Assembly (NCBI RefSeq): GCF_001577525.1
Contig: NZ_CP013015.1
Location: 2,208,636-2,272,635, forward strand
Length of the DNA: 64,000 bases
Source of the DNA: Candidatus Desulfofervidus auxilii
GTDB lineage: Bacteria; Desulfobacterota; Desulfofervidia; Desulfofervidales; Desulfofervidaceae
Direction of reading: 5' to 3'
In this document: positions 18,249-25,700 of the stretch, piece after piece
Layout of the letters: each line of letters begins with the position of its first letter
Position numbering within the stretch: the stretch's first letter is position 1
The notes under the pieces: generated by a model
Told to the model about the DNA's origin: nothing
Database searches by the model: none
The model's input: only the letters and a program-made list of their open reading frames with translations
Program-made: the position numbers and the translations under genes

Positions 18249-20153
18249 TCATTCGCCAGTCCGTTTGAGATTCCAGATGTAAGTGGTGGTGCAGTTTTCA
18301 AGTGTTTCCGTTTCGATTTTTGTGCTGCCAGAAATAGTATTAATATCTGTGGTCTGACCTTCATAATGCAGAGGTTCAAGATCATATTTTTGTCTTTCCC
18401 TTGTAAAAGGACCCATTGATTTTTTCTTTGAATTTCCATTGCAAACATCAGTATAAATGTCAGTTCGGGTCACTTTACCTTTCCACCATAATCCCGAAAC
18501 GCCGAAATCAAATGTATATCGGTTTGACAATCGATCAACGTGTATGGAAGGAGAAATATCAAGGTATTCCTCTACGAGTGTACCAATCATTTTGAGTGTG
18601 GACTGTTGTGTGTCCCCGGGTTTTTTTCTGAATGTTTTACCGGTTTGTTTATCTTTGCAATCCGCCCAGCCTTTTTGTTCAAAGGTCTTTAGCAGATACC
18701 GGCTGGTTCCGGATACGTCTTTACCCAAAATCACGGCTGGTTTCCCCGGCGTTGTGAGAAATCTTATGGTCAAATGGACGGTCCTGTCAGTGGATAAAAT
18801 CGATTCCTCCCTGACCCAAAAACCTCTCTTATTGTTTTTTATTTCATTCTTTTTGTACGAACATGTTTGATTCACGATCACAGTCCCCGTCCAGTCATAC
18901 CCTTTCTCAACGATTGTCACACCGGCTGAAGCACGCGCTTTGTCAGGATATTTTTTCGGCTGAAAGGTGGCATGGACGGTCATGGTACTTTCTTTTAAAC
19001 CGTTTTTATATCTTACGGCAATATTCCCATCCGTTTGAGTGAAGGTTTTCCCCGAAGGAGAGACGGTTCCGTCTATCAGTCCTTCCGGCGACAGCAGTAC
19101 GGGCTTGCCGCTTAGCGGCTGTTCGCCTCCCTGAGGCAGAAGTTTCTTGAGCTTAAATTTGATCTCGGTTGTCTTTTCAGGGAAAACATAGCCCTCTGAT
19201 TCTCCGCGCAGGCATATACCGGCAATAGGAATGAATACCTCTTTGGTCACCTCTTTGCGTACTCCACAAACTTTTATTTTAAATGTATCAATGGAGCGTT
19301 CCATGCCTTTCTTCAAAGTGTATGTGACGGACGCACCTTCCGGTCTTTGAATAGATATTTTTATAAAATTAAACCTCGTATTGGGACCCCCTCCTTGCAA
19401 GAATCCGCGGGTTGGGCGAATTTCTCCCCTTGCGGTTTTTATCGGCAGCAATACAGCCAGCCCATGGGATCTTTCCCAGACGTACTGGCCTTTGCAGTTT
19501 TTGACTTTAATTCCAATCTCCATTTCCCGCTCTGCCTCAAGCGGTGAAACATACTCCTTTTTCAAGGTCACCAGGATTTCAGGTCCGCGTGGCGGCACGG
19601 GATGCGAGGCTTCATACTCTTCGATCCTGCCACGGATGCTTCCATAGCCGTCGTCAATATTGTGCTCGATTGCAATAAAAATATCATTTTCATAATTTCC
19701 ATACTTGGAAACAGTATCTTTTGCACCAAGGACACCGGCCTGCTCATAAATACAGTGCCCTGTTTGTTTTAATACCGAAACAACATTAAAGGCGTTGTAT
19801 TCACTGATAAGCACTCCACCCGCTTCGATATCCTCGCCGGCACCGATCGTTGTAATATCGAAGATCATAATATAATCACTTTCTGCATTATTGCGGCTGA
19901 CGGCGGGAATAAAAACAATATCCGGGGAGTTCATCTTTAGTTCAGCAAATATTTTTTCTTTTATTTGAAACAGCCATGACGGAGCAGGCTGATCAGGATG
20001 AATTTCATTCAGAAGCTTCACGAGTCTTTCCTGATCAACATAATTTATGTAAACACCAACTGTTATCCGGGGGCATTTGCCGCTACTGGCATTCAGTATT
20101 GTGCCGGTCAATAACAAGATTAAAGTGATAAATAAAAATTTATAATTTGCCAT
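18249..20153 (-). CDS. Large secreted protein of unknown function (integron cassette)
   Basis: 634 residues with a clear Sec signal peptide (MANYKFLFITLILLLTGTILNASSG). The mature protein has several stretches that look like beta-sandwich repeats, including a segment near 390-460 (ALDGTVSP-like, MTVHATFQP) that resembles bacterial Ig-like folds. No enzyme motif was recognised. It is the last of three genes in one cassette, after the DUF3617-like and OmpA-like genes. Its codons are visibly richer in G+C than the dcw genes, which fits transfer. Probably periplasmic or surface-exposed; function unknown. Confidence 0.75.
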   Translation of the reverse strand: MANYKFLFITLILLLTGTILNASSGKCPRITVGVYINYVDQERLVKLLNEIHPDQPAPSWLFQIKEKIFAELKMNSPDIVFIPAVSRNNAESDYIMIFDITTIGAGEDIEAGGVLISEYNAFNVVSVLKQTGHCIYEQAGVLGAKDTVSKYGNYENDIFIAIEHNIDDGYGSIRGRIEEYEASHPVPPRGPEILVTLKKEYVSPLEAEREMEIGIKVKNCKGQYVWERSHGLAVLLPIKTARGEIRPTRGFLQGGGPNTRFNFIKISIQRPEGASVTYTLKKGMERSIDTFKIKVCGVRKEVTKEVFIPIAGICLRGESEGYVFPEKTTEIKFKLKKLLPQGGEQPLSGKPVLLSPEGLIDGTVSPSGKTFTQTDGNIAVRYKNGLKESTMTVHATFQPKKYPDKARASAGVTIVEKGYDWTGTVIVNQTCSYKKNEIKNNKRGFWVREESILSTDRTVHLTIRFLTTPGKPAVILGKDVSGTSRYLLKTFEQKGWADCKDKQTGKTFRKKPGDTQQSTLKMIGTLVEEYLDISPSIHVDRLSNRYTFDFGVSGLWWKGKVTRTDIYTDVCNGNSKKKSMGPFTRERQKYDLEPLHYEGQTTDINTISGSTKIETETLENCTTTYIWNLKRTGE

Positions 20154-20228
20154 GCCGGGAATTATCGCTCTTATCTCTTCTTTCTAATATCATTTTATCT
20201 CCCATCTGTTTGCTATGCATGTAGATTC

Positions 20229-20639
20229 CTATTTGCACTCTCCGATCCATTTTCCTTTCAGGTTCTGAGTCATTTCCATGCCCGACTGTTTCATCTTTAT
20301 GATCCCTTCAAAAGAGTTCCCCTTATAGGTGACTTTGCCGTTGAACACCGCGGTGCCTTCACTCGTCTTACACTCCATTACCCAGGTTACGGTATCACCT
20401 TCAATATCACGCTTTACCATCCTGCATTCCTGATTAGGTTCTTCTTTCTGCGGAACCATGTCCTTTTTTGTCAGACAATGAGTATAGGTCTGTGGAGGCA
20501 TCTGCATGGGCATACCTGGCATCTCTATGGTCATGGTTATCTGCCAGAGCCCTTCTTTCATGTTTTGAGCCTGGGCAATATTACTCAAAAAGAGAACCAA
20601 AAAAGCGAACATTGATACAAAACAGACCTTCTTAACCAT
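20229..20639 (-). CDS. DUF3617-like secreted protein (integron cassette)
   Basis: 136 residues with a signal peptide (VCFVSMFAFLVLFLSNIAQAQ). The mature part begins with MKEGLWQITMTIEMPGMP and contains a Cys pair, YTHCLTKKD and ECRMVKRD, then KGNSFEGIIKM and ending KGKWIGEC. This is the layout of the DUF3617 family, small periplasmic proteins of unknown role. AAGGAGGG precedes the ATG. Middle gene of the three-gene cassette between attC B and attC A. Confidence 0.8.
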   Translation of the reverse strand: MVKKVCFVSMFAFLVLFLSNIAQAQNMKEGLWQITMTIEMPGMPMQMPPQTYTHCLTKKDMVPQKEEPNQECRMVKRDIEGDTVTWVMECKTSEGTAVFNGKVTYKGNSFEGIIKMKQSGMEMTQNLKGKWIGECK

Positions 20640-20668
20640 ATTTCTCCCTCCTTATCAGTTTTTCATCA

Positions 20669-21505
20669 TTACCTTTCCACAAGCTCTACACGCCTATTTT
20701 TAGCACGCCCCTCATCGGACTTGTTCGATGCAACGGGGGCAAGAGAACCCACTCCATAAGCCTTTAGCCTTTGAGCTGAGACCTTGTATTTCATCACAAG
20801 CTCTTTCAGCACGGCATCTGCTCTTGCTTTTGAAAGTTTCATGTTGTAGTCAAGCTTTCCGACATTATCTGTATGTCCTACCACATAAAGTTTAAGTCCT
20901 TTATTCTGATGAAGGAGTTTTGCTATCTCTTTAATTGCCGCCTCAGACTCTGGCTTTACATCTGCCTTATTAAAATCGAAATAGATCCCATAGACCGAGG
21001 CATGCCCAGTTGATTGAATATCACTCATCAGGCTCTTTGCATCTGCTACAACCTCCTGCGCCATCTCAGCCTTTTCAACAACAGTAAGCTCGTAATAAGT
21101 CCCGCTTCCTCTTGGAAAAACAATTGCCCAAAATGTTTTTCCTTCCTTGTTCAGTTTCAGATATGCTATGCCACCAGATTCTTTGACAACCACACCGCCA
21201 ATCTTTTTGATTGCGTTTTCATAGTTTCTCATAATTGCTAACTCACTTGGTGACTTATGGCCTTCCTTAATATAGTATTCCAGCCAGTGATATTTCCCCT
21301 CCACCTTAATTTCATTGCCCTTTTCATCCACAAATTCAGCCTGGTCGAAATCATACTCCTTGCAATTTTCGATATAGAAATTTGGCATCCTTGTAAACAT
21401 CGGGTGGTCTTTGCACCCTTTCGCATCTTCCTGGGCAAAGACGATGCCACTGAATACAAACAGTAAAACGCCAATAAGGGATACTATCCTTTTGAAACTA
21501 TTCAT
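20669..21505 (-). CDS. OmpA-family outer-membrane protein (integron cassette)
   Basis: 278 residues. Signal peptide with cleavage after VFAQ, a middle region of about 130 residues resembling DUF4892/OOP associated domains, and a C-terminal OmpA domain (about 165-275): VYGIYFDFNKADVKPES, peptidoglycan-binding VVGHTDNVG and LSKARADAVLKEL, and the final SDEGRAKNRRVELV. It is expected to bind peptidoglycan non-covalently. AGGAGG precedes the ATG. It opens the three-gene secreted cassette, right behind attC B. Confidence 0.88.
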   Translation of the reverse strand: MNSFKRIVSLIGVLLFVFSGIVFAQEDAKGCKDHPMFTRMPNFYIENCKEYDFDQAEFVDEKGNEIKVEGKYHWLEYYIKEGHKSPSELAIMRNYENAIKKIGGVVVKESGGIAYLKLNKEGKTFWAIVFPRGSGTYYELTVVEKAEMAQEVVADAKSLMSDIQSTGHASVYGIYFDFNKADVKPESEAAIKEIAKLLHQNKGLKLYVVGHTDNVGKLDYNMKLSKARADAVLKELVMKYKVSAQRLKAYGVGSLAPVASNKSDEGRAKNRRVELVER

Positions 21506-21533
21506 ATCCTATACCTCCTGATTTGTTTAATCA

Positions 21534-21594
21534 CCCCAACGTCCAAATTCAGCGGCCTGCCATAAGGCGGGTCCGCTGGAATAATTTGTTATGC
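21534..21594 (-). other. attC site B
   Basis: 61 bp, CCCCAAC ... GTTATGC on the plus strand. Arms are of the CAGCGGCCTGCC / GGCGGGTCCGCTGG type. It overlaps the stop codon of the antitoxin-like gene whose cassette it closes. Confidence 0.88.
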
Positions 21595-21858
21595 TGTTTC
21601 TTTTTCTTGTCTTATCTTCTCAGAAATCCATAAGTTTATCAATGTCTCAGGGGATATACCCCGTTTTCTGGCAAGTTCTAAAATATAATCTGATAACTCG
21701 CTATCAATAGGATAATATATCCGCTGTGTCTGTATATCTACTTCAAACTTTGCTGGTTTTGTCTGATCCCAAAACTCAGATAAATCATGAGTATTCCAAA
21801 ATTCTCCAATCTCTTGATATGAAGATTTCTTTGAAATTGATGTCTTATTTTGGCTCAT
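21589..21858 (-). CDS. CopG/BrnA-like antitoxin without a partner (integron cassette)
   Basis: 89 residues. The C-terminal half (YPIDSELSDYILELARKRGISPETLINLWISEKI) is a ribbon-helix-helix-like segment, and the N-terminal half with FWNTHDLSEFWDQ is typical of CopG-family antitoxins that pair with small RNases. No toxin gene lies beside it: the neighbours are an unrelated 127-residue protein and the OmpA gene. It may be an orphan antitoxin or act on a toxin elsewhere. AGGAGG precedes the ATG. Confidence 0.75.
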   Translation of the reverse strand: MSQNKTSISKKSSYQEIGEFWNTHDLSEFWDQTKPAKFEVDIQTQRIYYPIDSELSDYILELARKRGISPETLINLWISEKIRQEKETA

Positions 21859-21872
21859 AAAATTTCCTCCTT

Positions 21873-21896
21873 ATCCGCTGGATTAGGTTGTTAGGC
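21873..21896 (-). other. Half attC site C (right half only)
   Basis: Only CCGCTGG ... GTTAGGC of an attC remains between two cassette genes; the other arm is missing. Probably a deletion that fused the 127-residue-protein cassette to the antitoxin cassette. Confidence 0.6.
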
Positions 21897-21899
21897 AAC

Positions 21900-22283
21900 T
21901 TACCATCCTGCTGAACCTTCATCTACTTCACACTCAACAGACATTTTTTGGATAAATGTGTTATTTTGCATTCGAATATTAGCTCCACCTTGAATATTAA
22001 TTCCTCTGGCTTCAGAACCAACTAAACTTCGATAATATTTTTCCGCAGCATCTCGAAAACACTCATAATTAAAAGGCCCGCTATATCCTTCAGGGCGTCC
22101 AACTTCTATAGGACCCGTTTCGTAACTGCTTCCAACTGCCTGCTTTATGTCAGCATGCAAATCAAATTTCCTATCGCCAATCTGCAAGGTAAAGAATATT
22201 CTTGAAACCATGTGTTCATCATCACTACCATAATCCTGAGAATTTTGAATGCACTTATAAAATGTTATTTTTGCTGTTCCCAT
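21900..22283 (-). CDS. Protein of unknown function (integron cassette)
   Basis: 127 residues, mixed charge, no signal peptide and no membrane helix. Not recognised. It has a Cys near residue 11 (FYKCIQNS) and another at the end (VECEVDEG), and a Gly/Pro-rich middle (GRPEGYSGPFNYECF). GGGGG lies before the ATG. It sits between attC D and half-site C, so it travels as a single-gene cassette. Confidence 0.6.
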   Translation of the reverse strand: MGTAKITFYKCIQNSQDYGSDDEHMVSRIFFTLQIGDRKFDLHADIKQAVGSSYETGPIEVGRPEGYSGPFNYECFRDAAEKYYRSLVGSEARGINIQGGANIRMQNNTFIQKMSVECEVDEGSAGW

Positions 22284-22329
22284 TTAAGCCCCCTTTGATG
22301 TGAAAAATTGAGTTATATATTTTTTTCAT

Positions 22330-22390
22330 TTCTAACGGCCAAGCTCAGCGTCGAGCTGTATAGCCCGTCCGCTGGAGTGGTTTGTTAGCT
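22330..22390 (-). other. attC site D
   Basis: 61 bp, TTCTAAC ... GTTAGCT. Arms CAGCGTCGAGC / GCCCGTCCGCTG, the same variant as attC S in array 2. Confidence 0.88.
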
Positions 22391-22434
22391 GAAGATTCTT
22401 TTTCCATTCGAGCAATTAGTCTCACCAACATGCT

Positions 22435-22731
22435 CTACCTTTTAATACAGGTCTTATACTTTCTATCACAGTAAAATCCTATGGGACAATCGGTGTCGAA
22501 ATCGCAGTCGCCTTCATATTTAGGATAAACACTGTCAAGGCGCGGCAAATCATATTGTTGAACTCCAAACTCATCGACTGATTTCATGCACACGCCAGTC
22601 GTTTCGTACGGAGCCTTGACGCACCTATACCCAATGCCGCAATCAAAATCAGAAAAACAATCACTCCAAGCGTATACTGGTGCCCCCAAGAAAATGATAA
22701 GCAGAACAATCCCAAATAGCTTCTTTTCCAT
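22435..22731 (-). CDS. Small secreted cysteine-rich protein (integron cassette)
   Basis: 98 residues. Signal peptide with cleavage after VYA. The mature part has two short Cys repeats with the same spacing: CFSDFDCGIGYRC...GVC and CDFDTDCPIGFYC...KTC. The pattern resembles dickkopf/EGF-like disulphide knots. Eight cysteines in about 78 residues indicate a disulphide-stabilised exported protein. Function unknown. AGGAGGG precedes the ATG. Confidence 0.75.
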   Translation of the reverse strand: MEKKLFGIVLLIIFLGAPVYAWSDCFSDFDCGIGYRCVKAPYETTGVCMKSVDEFGVQQYDLPRLDSVYPKYEGDCDFDTDCPIGFYCDRKYKTCIKR

Positions 22732-22762
22732 GGTGCCCTCCTTTTCTCGCTGTAACTTGCAC

Positions 22763-22808
22763 AGCTAACAGCCAAGCTCACCTGCCGCTGTGGAGCGATT
22801 TGTTAGCT
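22763..22808 (-). other. attC site E
   Basis: 46 bp, AGCTAAC ... GTTAGCT. It is short: the left arm CACCTGCCGCTGTGGAGCG is present but most of the right arm is gone, so folding may be weak. Confidence 0.75.
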
Positions 22809-22839
22809 GCTTGCCTAAATTTAACACAATATTCCATAT

Positions 22840-23409
22840 TTAGAACTTGCGTCCAATGCTTTTAGCTTTGTCAAATAACTTTTGAGCAATTTTTGGGTTT
22901 TTCTTAGTACCAGGTTTGACCACCTTACCAATAATTTTGTAGCCCCCATAATGTAATACCTTGCGGACAGCTCTAATGGCCCCACGACTCTCGGCAGCAA
23001 TAAAATTGAATGGCCAGGGAGTAGTACAGGCAGTGATAATAGCCGCTGGCTTTCCTTTGTGTCGAGGAATTGGGAAACCATTGGCTTTTTCACCCATAAA
23101 TACAGGCACATTTCTGTCGAATAAAAGCTTGAGTTGTGAACTCATGTTTCCCCAATGGGTCGGCGTGCCTACTATCAGACCGCCAGCATCCTTAATCTTC
23201 CGTCCAATGATATGGGCATCGTCCTCCGTCTGGACACATTCACCATCTGGCCTGCACTTCATACACGCTATGCAAGGTTTCATTTTGAGATCATATACAT
23301 CGATCCATTCTACTTCATGGTTTTTGTTGATACCTTCGACAACTGCTTTTAAAAGTGTAGCCACGGTGCCTTTCTTCCGAGGACTACCATTAAGAATCAG
23401 TATCTTCAT
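22840..23409 (-). CDS. Flavodoxin-fold NAD(P)H-dependent FMN reductase-like protein (integron cassette)
   Basis: 189 residues. The N-terminal FMN phosphate loop LNGSPRKKGTVATLL, the ACMKCRPDGEC Cys cluster near 48-57 and the FMN loop VGTPTHWGNMSSQLK near 80 match the NADPH-dependent FMN reductase / multimeric flavodoxin group. Cytoplasmic, probably reducing quinones, azo compounds or metals; the substrate cannot be read from sequence. AAAGGAG precedes the ATG. Single-gene cassette ending in attC E. Confidence 0.85.
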   Translation of the reverse strand: MKILILNGSPRKKGTVATLLKAVVEGINKNHEVEWIDVYDLKMKPCIACMKCRPDGECVQTEDDAHIIGRKIKDAGGLIVGTPTHWGNMSSQLKLLFDRNVPVFMGEKANGFPIPRHKGKPAAIITACTTPWPFNFIAAESRGAIRAVRKVLHYGGYKIIGKVVKPGTKKNPKIAQKLFDKAKSIGRKF

Positions 23410-23439
23410 TTTTGAACGCTCCTTTTTCTAAATTCTTAC

Positions 23440-23531
23440 AGCTAACGACCAAGCTCACCTGACACTATGAAGCACAGCGGAATACTTGTCTGCCACCGGG
23501 CAGAGCGGTCAGATGCAGCGCCTTGTTATGC
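23440..23531 (-). other. attC site F
   Basis: 92 bp, AGCTAAC ... GTTATGC. Longer than its neighbours because the loop side carries a CTTGTCTGCC/GGGCAGAG insert also found in attC Q and R. Confidence 0.88.
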
Positions 23532-24146
23532 TATTTCTGATTTTTCTTTTAATATCTTTTTTCGTTGTTCTTTTAAGTAATTAGTAAATATTTCTATTGC
23601 TGGAAATGCTTTTTCTCCTCCTGCAGCAATTCTAAATTTTTTCAATGCTTCATGCCCTTGCTCTGGTGAAAAAAGATACGAGAACTGATGTTCAATTATC
23701 TCTCTATCTACGATACTGTATTGCCAAGCAACTAATATAGACTCAAGCATGTTTAAATAAGATATTACATACCAACGTAATTTTGATACACTGTCTCCTG
23801 ATAGTATTATGAAATCGTTTTCTTCATTTAAGTCATCATCATTTAAAGATAATATTTTCTTTAATGATTTGAGATGTTTTTTTGATATTCTTACATCTTC
23901 TTGATTAAATAAATTTCTACTTTGTTCATCATCCAAGCTTTCTACAATTTTTCTTGCTAATGATGTATTTTCTTTTAAATTCTTGGTCCAATCCAATAAC
24001 AGCTCAACAGATTTTTCTCTTCTAGACCTCTCATGGTCTGTCTTAAGTTGTTTGCGTGCCAACCAGATCTGAATAAAAACTCCAATTACTGCTAGACTCC
24101 CAAATATAGTGGCTAACTGAGATATTTCTTGCAATGTTATAGGCAT
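23526..24146 (-). CDS. Membrane-anchored protein, DUF4760-like (integron cassette)
   Basis: 206 residues. One N-terminal hydrophobic helix (IFGSLAVIGVFIQIWL, about 14-29), then a charged, helical cytoplasmic domain (RREKSVELLLDWTKNL, EIFTNYLKEQRKKIL). The layout of one helix plus a charged helical domain resembles the DUF4760 group and similar small proteins common in mobile islands. No catalytic motif seen. A GAGGGG site precedes the ATG. The last codons overlap attC F. Confidence 0.65.
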   Translation of the reverse strand: MPITLQEISQLATIFGSLAVIGVFIQIWLARKQLKTDHERSRREKSVELLLDWTKNLKENTSLARKIVESLDDEQSRNLFNQEDVRISKKHLKSLKKILSLNDDDLNEENDFIILSGDSVSKLRWYVISYLNMLESILVAWQYSIVDREIIEHQFSYLFSPEQGHEALKKFRIAAGGEKAFPAIEIFTNYLKEQRKKILKEKSEIA

Positions 24147-24160
24147 TCTACCCCTCTATT

Positions 24161-24233
24161 GCATAACGACTAAGCTCACTGGCCGCTATGGAGCGCCAGC
24201 GGAATAGCGGTCCAGTGCAGCGCTTTGTTCGCT
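24161..24233 (-). other. attC site G
   Basis: 73 bp, GCATAAC ... GTTCGCT. Arms CACTGGCCGCTATGGAGCG / AGCGGTCCAGTG. The right core departs from GTTRRRY (GTTCGCT). Confidence 0.85.
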
Positions 24234-24235
24234 TC

Positions 24236-25087
24236 TTATTGTTTATTTGTGATAAGTTCAGCAAGTTGATATAACTTAATCTCAACAGGTATCGGAAAAT
24301 CACTTAACATTTCTTTCATTTTACTTTCCATTAACTTGGCCTCATCTGGGTGCAGCTCATGGGCAATTGCAAGTATTAACTTAGCATTCTGACGCATGCT
24401 ATCTGGCATATTGACGATAGCATCTTTTAATCTCATAAGCGTTTGTTTTATAACATGATGATAAGCACGCTTGTTACTAATATATTTTACTTCCACAAGT
24501 ACAGGACCTCGCTTGTCTTCAAAAACAGCATCAAAGATAAATCTGCTATTTTTTAGTGCCACCTCACGACGTGCAGGTAGCTGTAACTCTTGCGATAATC
24601 TTTCAATGACCAAGCTTTCTGCCAAAATATACCTACTACGTGGATTCTCAGTTAAAACTTTGAAAATATAGTTTTGATCATAATAATTGGATAGTCCTTT
24701 TTCGCGTGACAATGACAATTCTCTAATATCTTTAGGTACTTTTTTACTCTCTTCTTCAATTGTTGTTTCCTTAATCTCTTCATCTAATTTTTCTTTACGC
24801 TCTACAGTTGATGAAGGTCTAAATAGGTCCATATAATTATTCTCGTCTCGAAAATCTGAAGGAGCATAAAGAACTTTAGGATTAAAGTTTAATGTTATGA
24901 AAAATAGTACAACTAAAAGAATTGGGAAAATAATTAAAAACCAAATATAAGTATTTTGATTAGCTTCAGAAACAAAAGGGAGAACAGCAGTCCCTGCAAC
25001 CTCTGCTAAACCTGCAAAGATTGAAATTACGGTTAGAGGATTTTTTATTATTGTATTTTCTTTCATGTTATTTAAAAAGCTAACCAT
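24236..25087 (-). CDS. Membrane-anchored PD-(D/E)XK nuclease-like protein (integron cassette)
   Basis: 283 residues. Two hydrophobic helices near 18-38 and 47-67, a charged linker, then a C-terminal domain with FIFDAVFEDKRGPVLVEVKY (about 185-204), the D-(n)-E-x-K pattern of PD-(D/E)XK nuclease folds. It may be a membrane-tethered nuclease, possibly defensive; that is inference. Two starts are possible. An ATG at 25066 begins MKENTIIKN. An in-frame ATG at 25087 is supplied by the attI sequence itself, with GGAG 8 bp upstream, and adds seven residues. Confidence 0.7.
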   Translation of the reverse strand: MVSFLNNMKENTIIKNPLTVISIFAGLAEVAGTAVLPFVSEANQNTYIWFLIIFPILLVVLFFITLNFNPKVLYAPSDFRDENNYMDLFRPSSTVERKEKLDEEIKETTIEEESKKVPKDIRELSLSREKGLSNYYDQNYIFKVLTENPRSRYILAESLVIERLSQELQLPARREVALKNSRFIFDAVFEDKRGPVLVEVKYISNKRAYHHVIKQTLMRLKDAIVNMPDSMRQNAKLILAIAHELHPDEAKLMESKMKEMLSDFPIPVEIKLYQLAELITNKQ

Positions 25088-25244
25088 ATATTCTACTCCT
25101 TAAAAGCCACATTACTATCCCTCATAATTTCTGTCAACAAAAACTTTTAATTAATCTATCTTTTTCTCTCTTAGGCAGTATAATATTTCATATATTTAAA
25201 ATAAATGTGCGTTAGAAAGAATTTAATGATTTTTAGATAGCCTA
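25084..25244 (-). other. Second attI/Pc copy inside array 1 (attI-2)
   Basis: About 160 bp nearly identical to the segment next to intI (29401-29560); only a few differences are visible. It ends at the left at the attI core, where the cassette sequence begins. At the right it is joined to attC H exactly at TTAGGC. It contains a Pc-like promoter on the minus strand: TTGACA (25132-25137), 17 bp, TAATGT (25109-25114), whose -10 differs by one base from the other two copies. Confidence 0.88.
25109..25137 (-). promoter_or_regulatory. Internal cassette promoter Pc2
   Basis: TTGACA-17-TAATGT reading left into the nuclease-like cassette and those beyond. The -10 has G where Pc1 and Pc3 have A, so it is probably weaker. 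Confidence 0.7.
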
Positions 25245-25310
25245 ACACCCGAAATCAGTTGCCTAACGGAGCGCCGAAGGCGCGGAGTTAGGTCACTTGG
25301 CTTGTTATAA
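25240..25310 (-). other. attC site H (junction with attI-2)
   Basis: 71 bp, GCCTAAC ... GTTATAA. A strong inner palindrome GCCTAACGGAGCG...GGAGTTAGG is present. Its GTTAGGC core is fused to the attI-2 segment, which otherwise shares TTAGGCTATC with the intI-proximal copy. Confidence 0.85.
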
Positions 25311-25313
25311 GTT

Positions 25314-25587
25314 TTATGATTTTATTATAGTCCATATACCTATAATAATAAATCCTATTCCTGCTATCCATGAAAGAATTTTTGGGTTAATTATATTTTG
25401 CAACGGCATTCCCTATCAAGACAGCGATTCCTGTGGCGACAATTAGCGCCAGCGCTGCCGCGCAGAATATAATTATTTTTGAATTTTCTTTATTTGTCGT
25501 GAATAGGAGCGTGGCTAATTGTGTTTTATCTCCAAGCTCTGCAAACAAGACAGTGGTAAATATTGTTAGGAATATTTTAAAAGTCAT
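25314..25587 (-). pseudogene. Frameshifted GDT1/TMEM165 (UPF0016) family cation transporter gene (integron cassette)
   Basis: The first 66 codons read MTFKIFLTIFTTVLFAELGD then KTQLATLLF, the ELGDKTQ signature of the UPF0016/GDT1 family of Mn/Ca transporters, with two membrane helices. A stop follows at AKYN. The family sequence continues one frame away as NPKILSWIAGIGFIIIGIWT and IIKS to a stop at 25314. Removing one base of the T pair at about 25389-25392 restores a 90-codon protein, the usual size of the small bacterial members. Either a real frameshift or a sequencing error. Confidence 0.8.
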
Positions 25588-25605
25588 TTTATCAATTTTT
25601 TCTTC

Positions 25606-25663
25606 TCATAACGCCAAGGCTCAGCCGATGCTGAAAGCGGTCGGCTGCAGCGACTTGTTAGAC
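25606..25663 (-). other. attC site I
   Basis: 58 bp, TCATAAC ... GTTAGAC, with arms CAGCCGATG / GGTCGGCTGC unlike the two main attC types. Confidence 0.82.
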
Positions 25664-25700
25664 CCTTTATGCACTCTTTCCCCCTGAGTGCTCATAGAGA

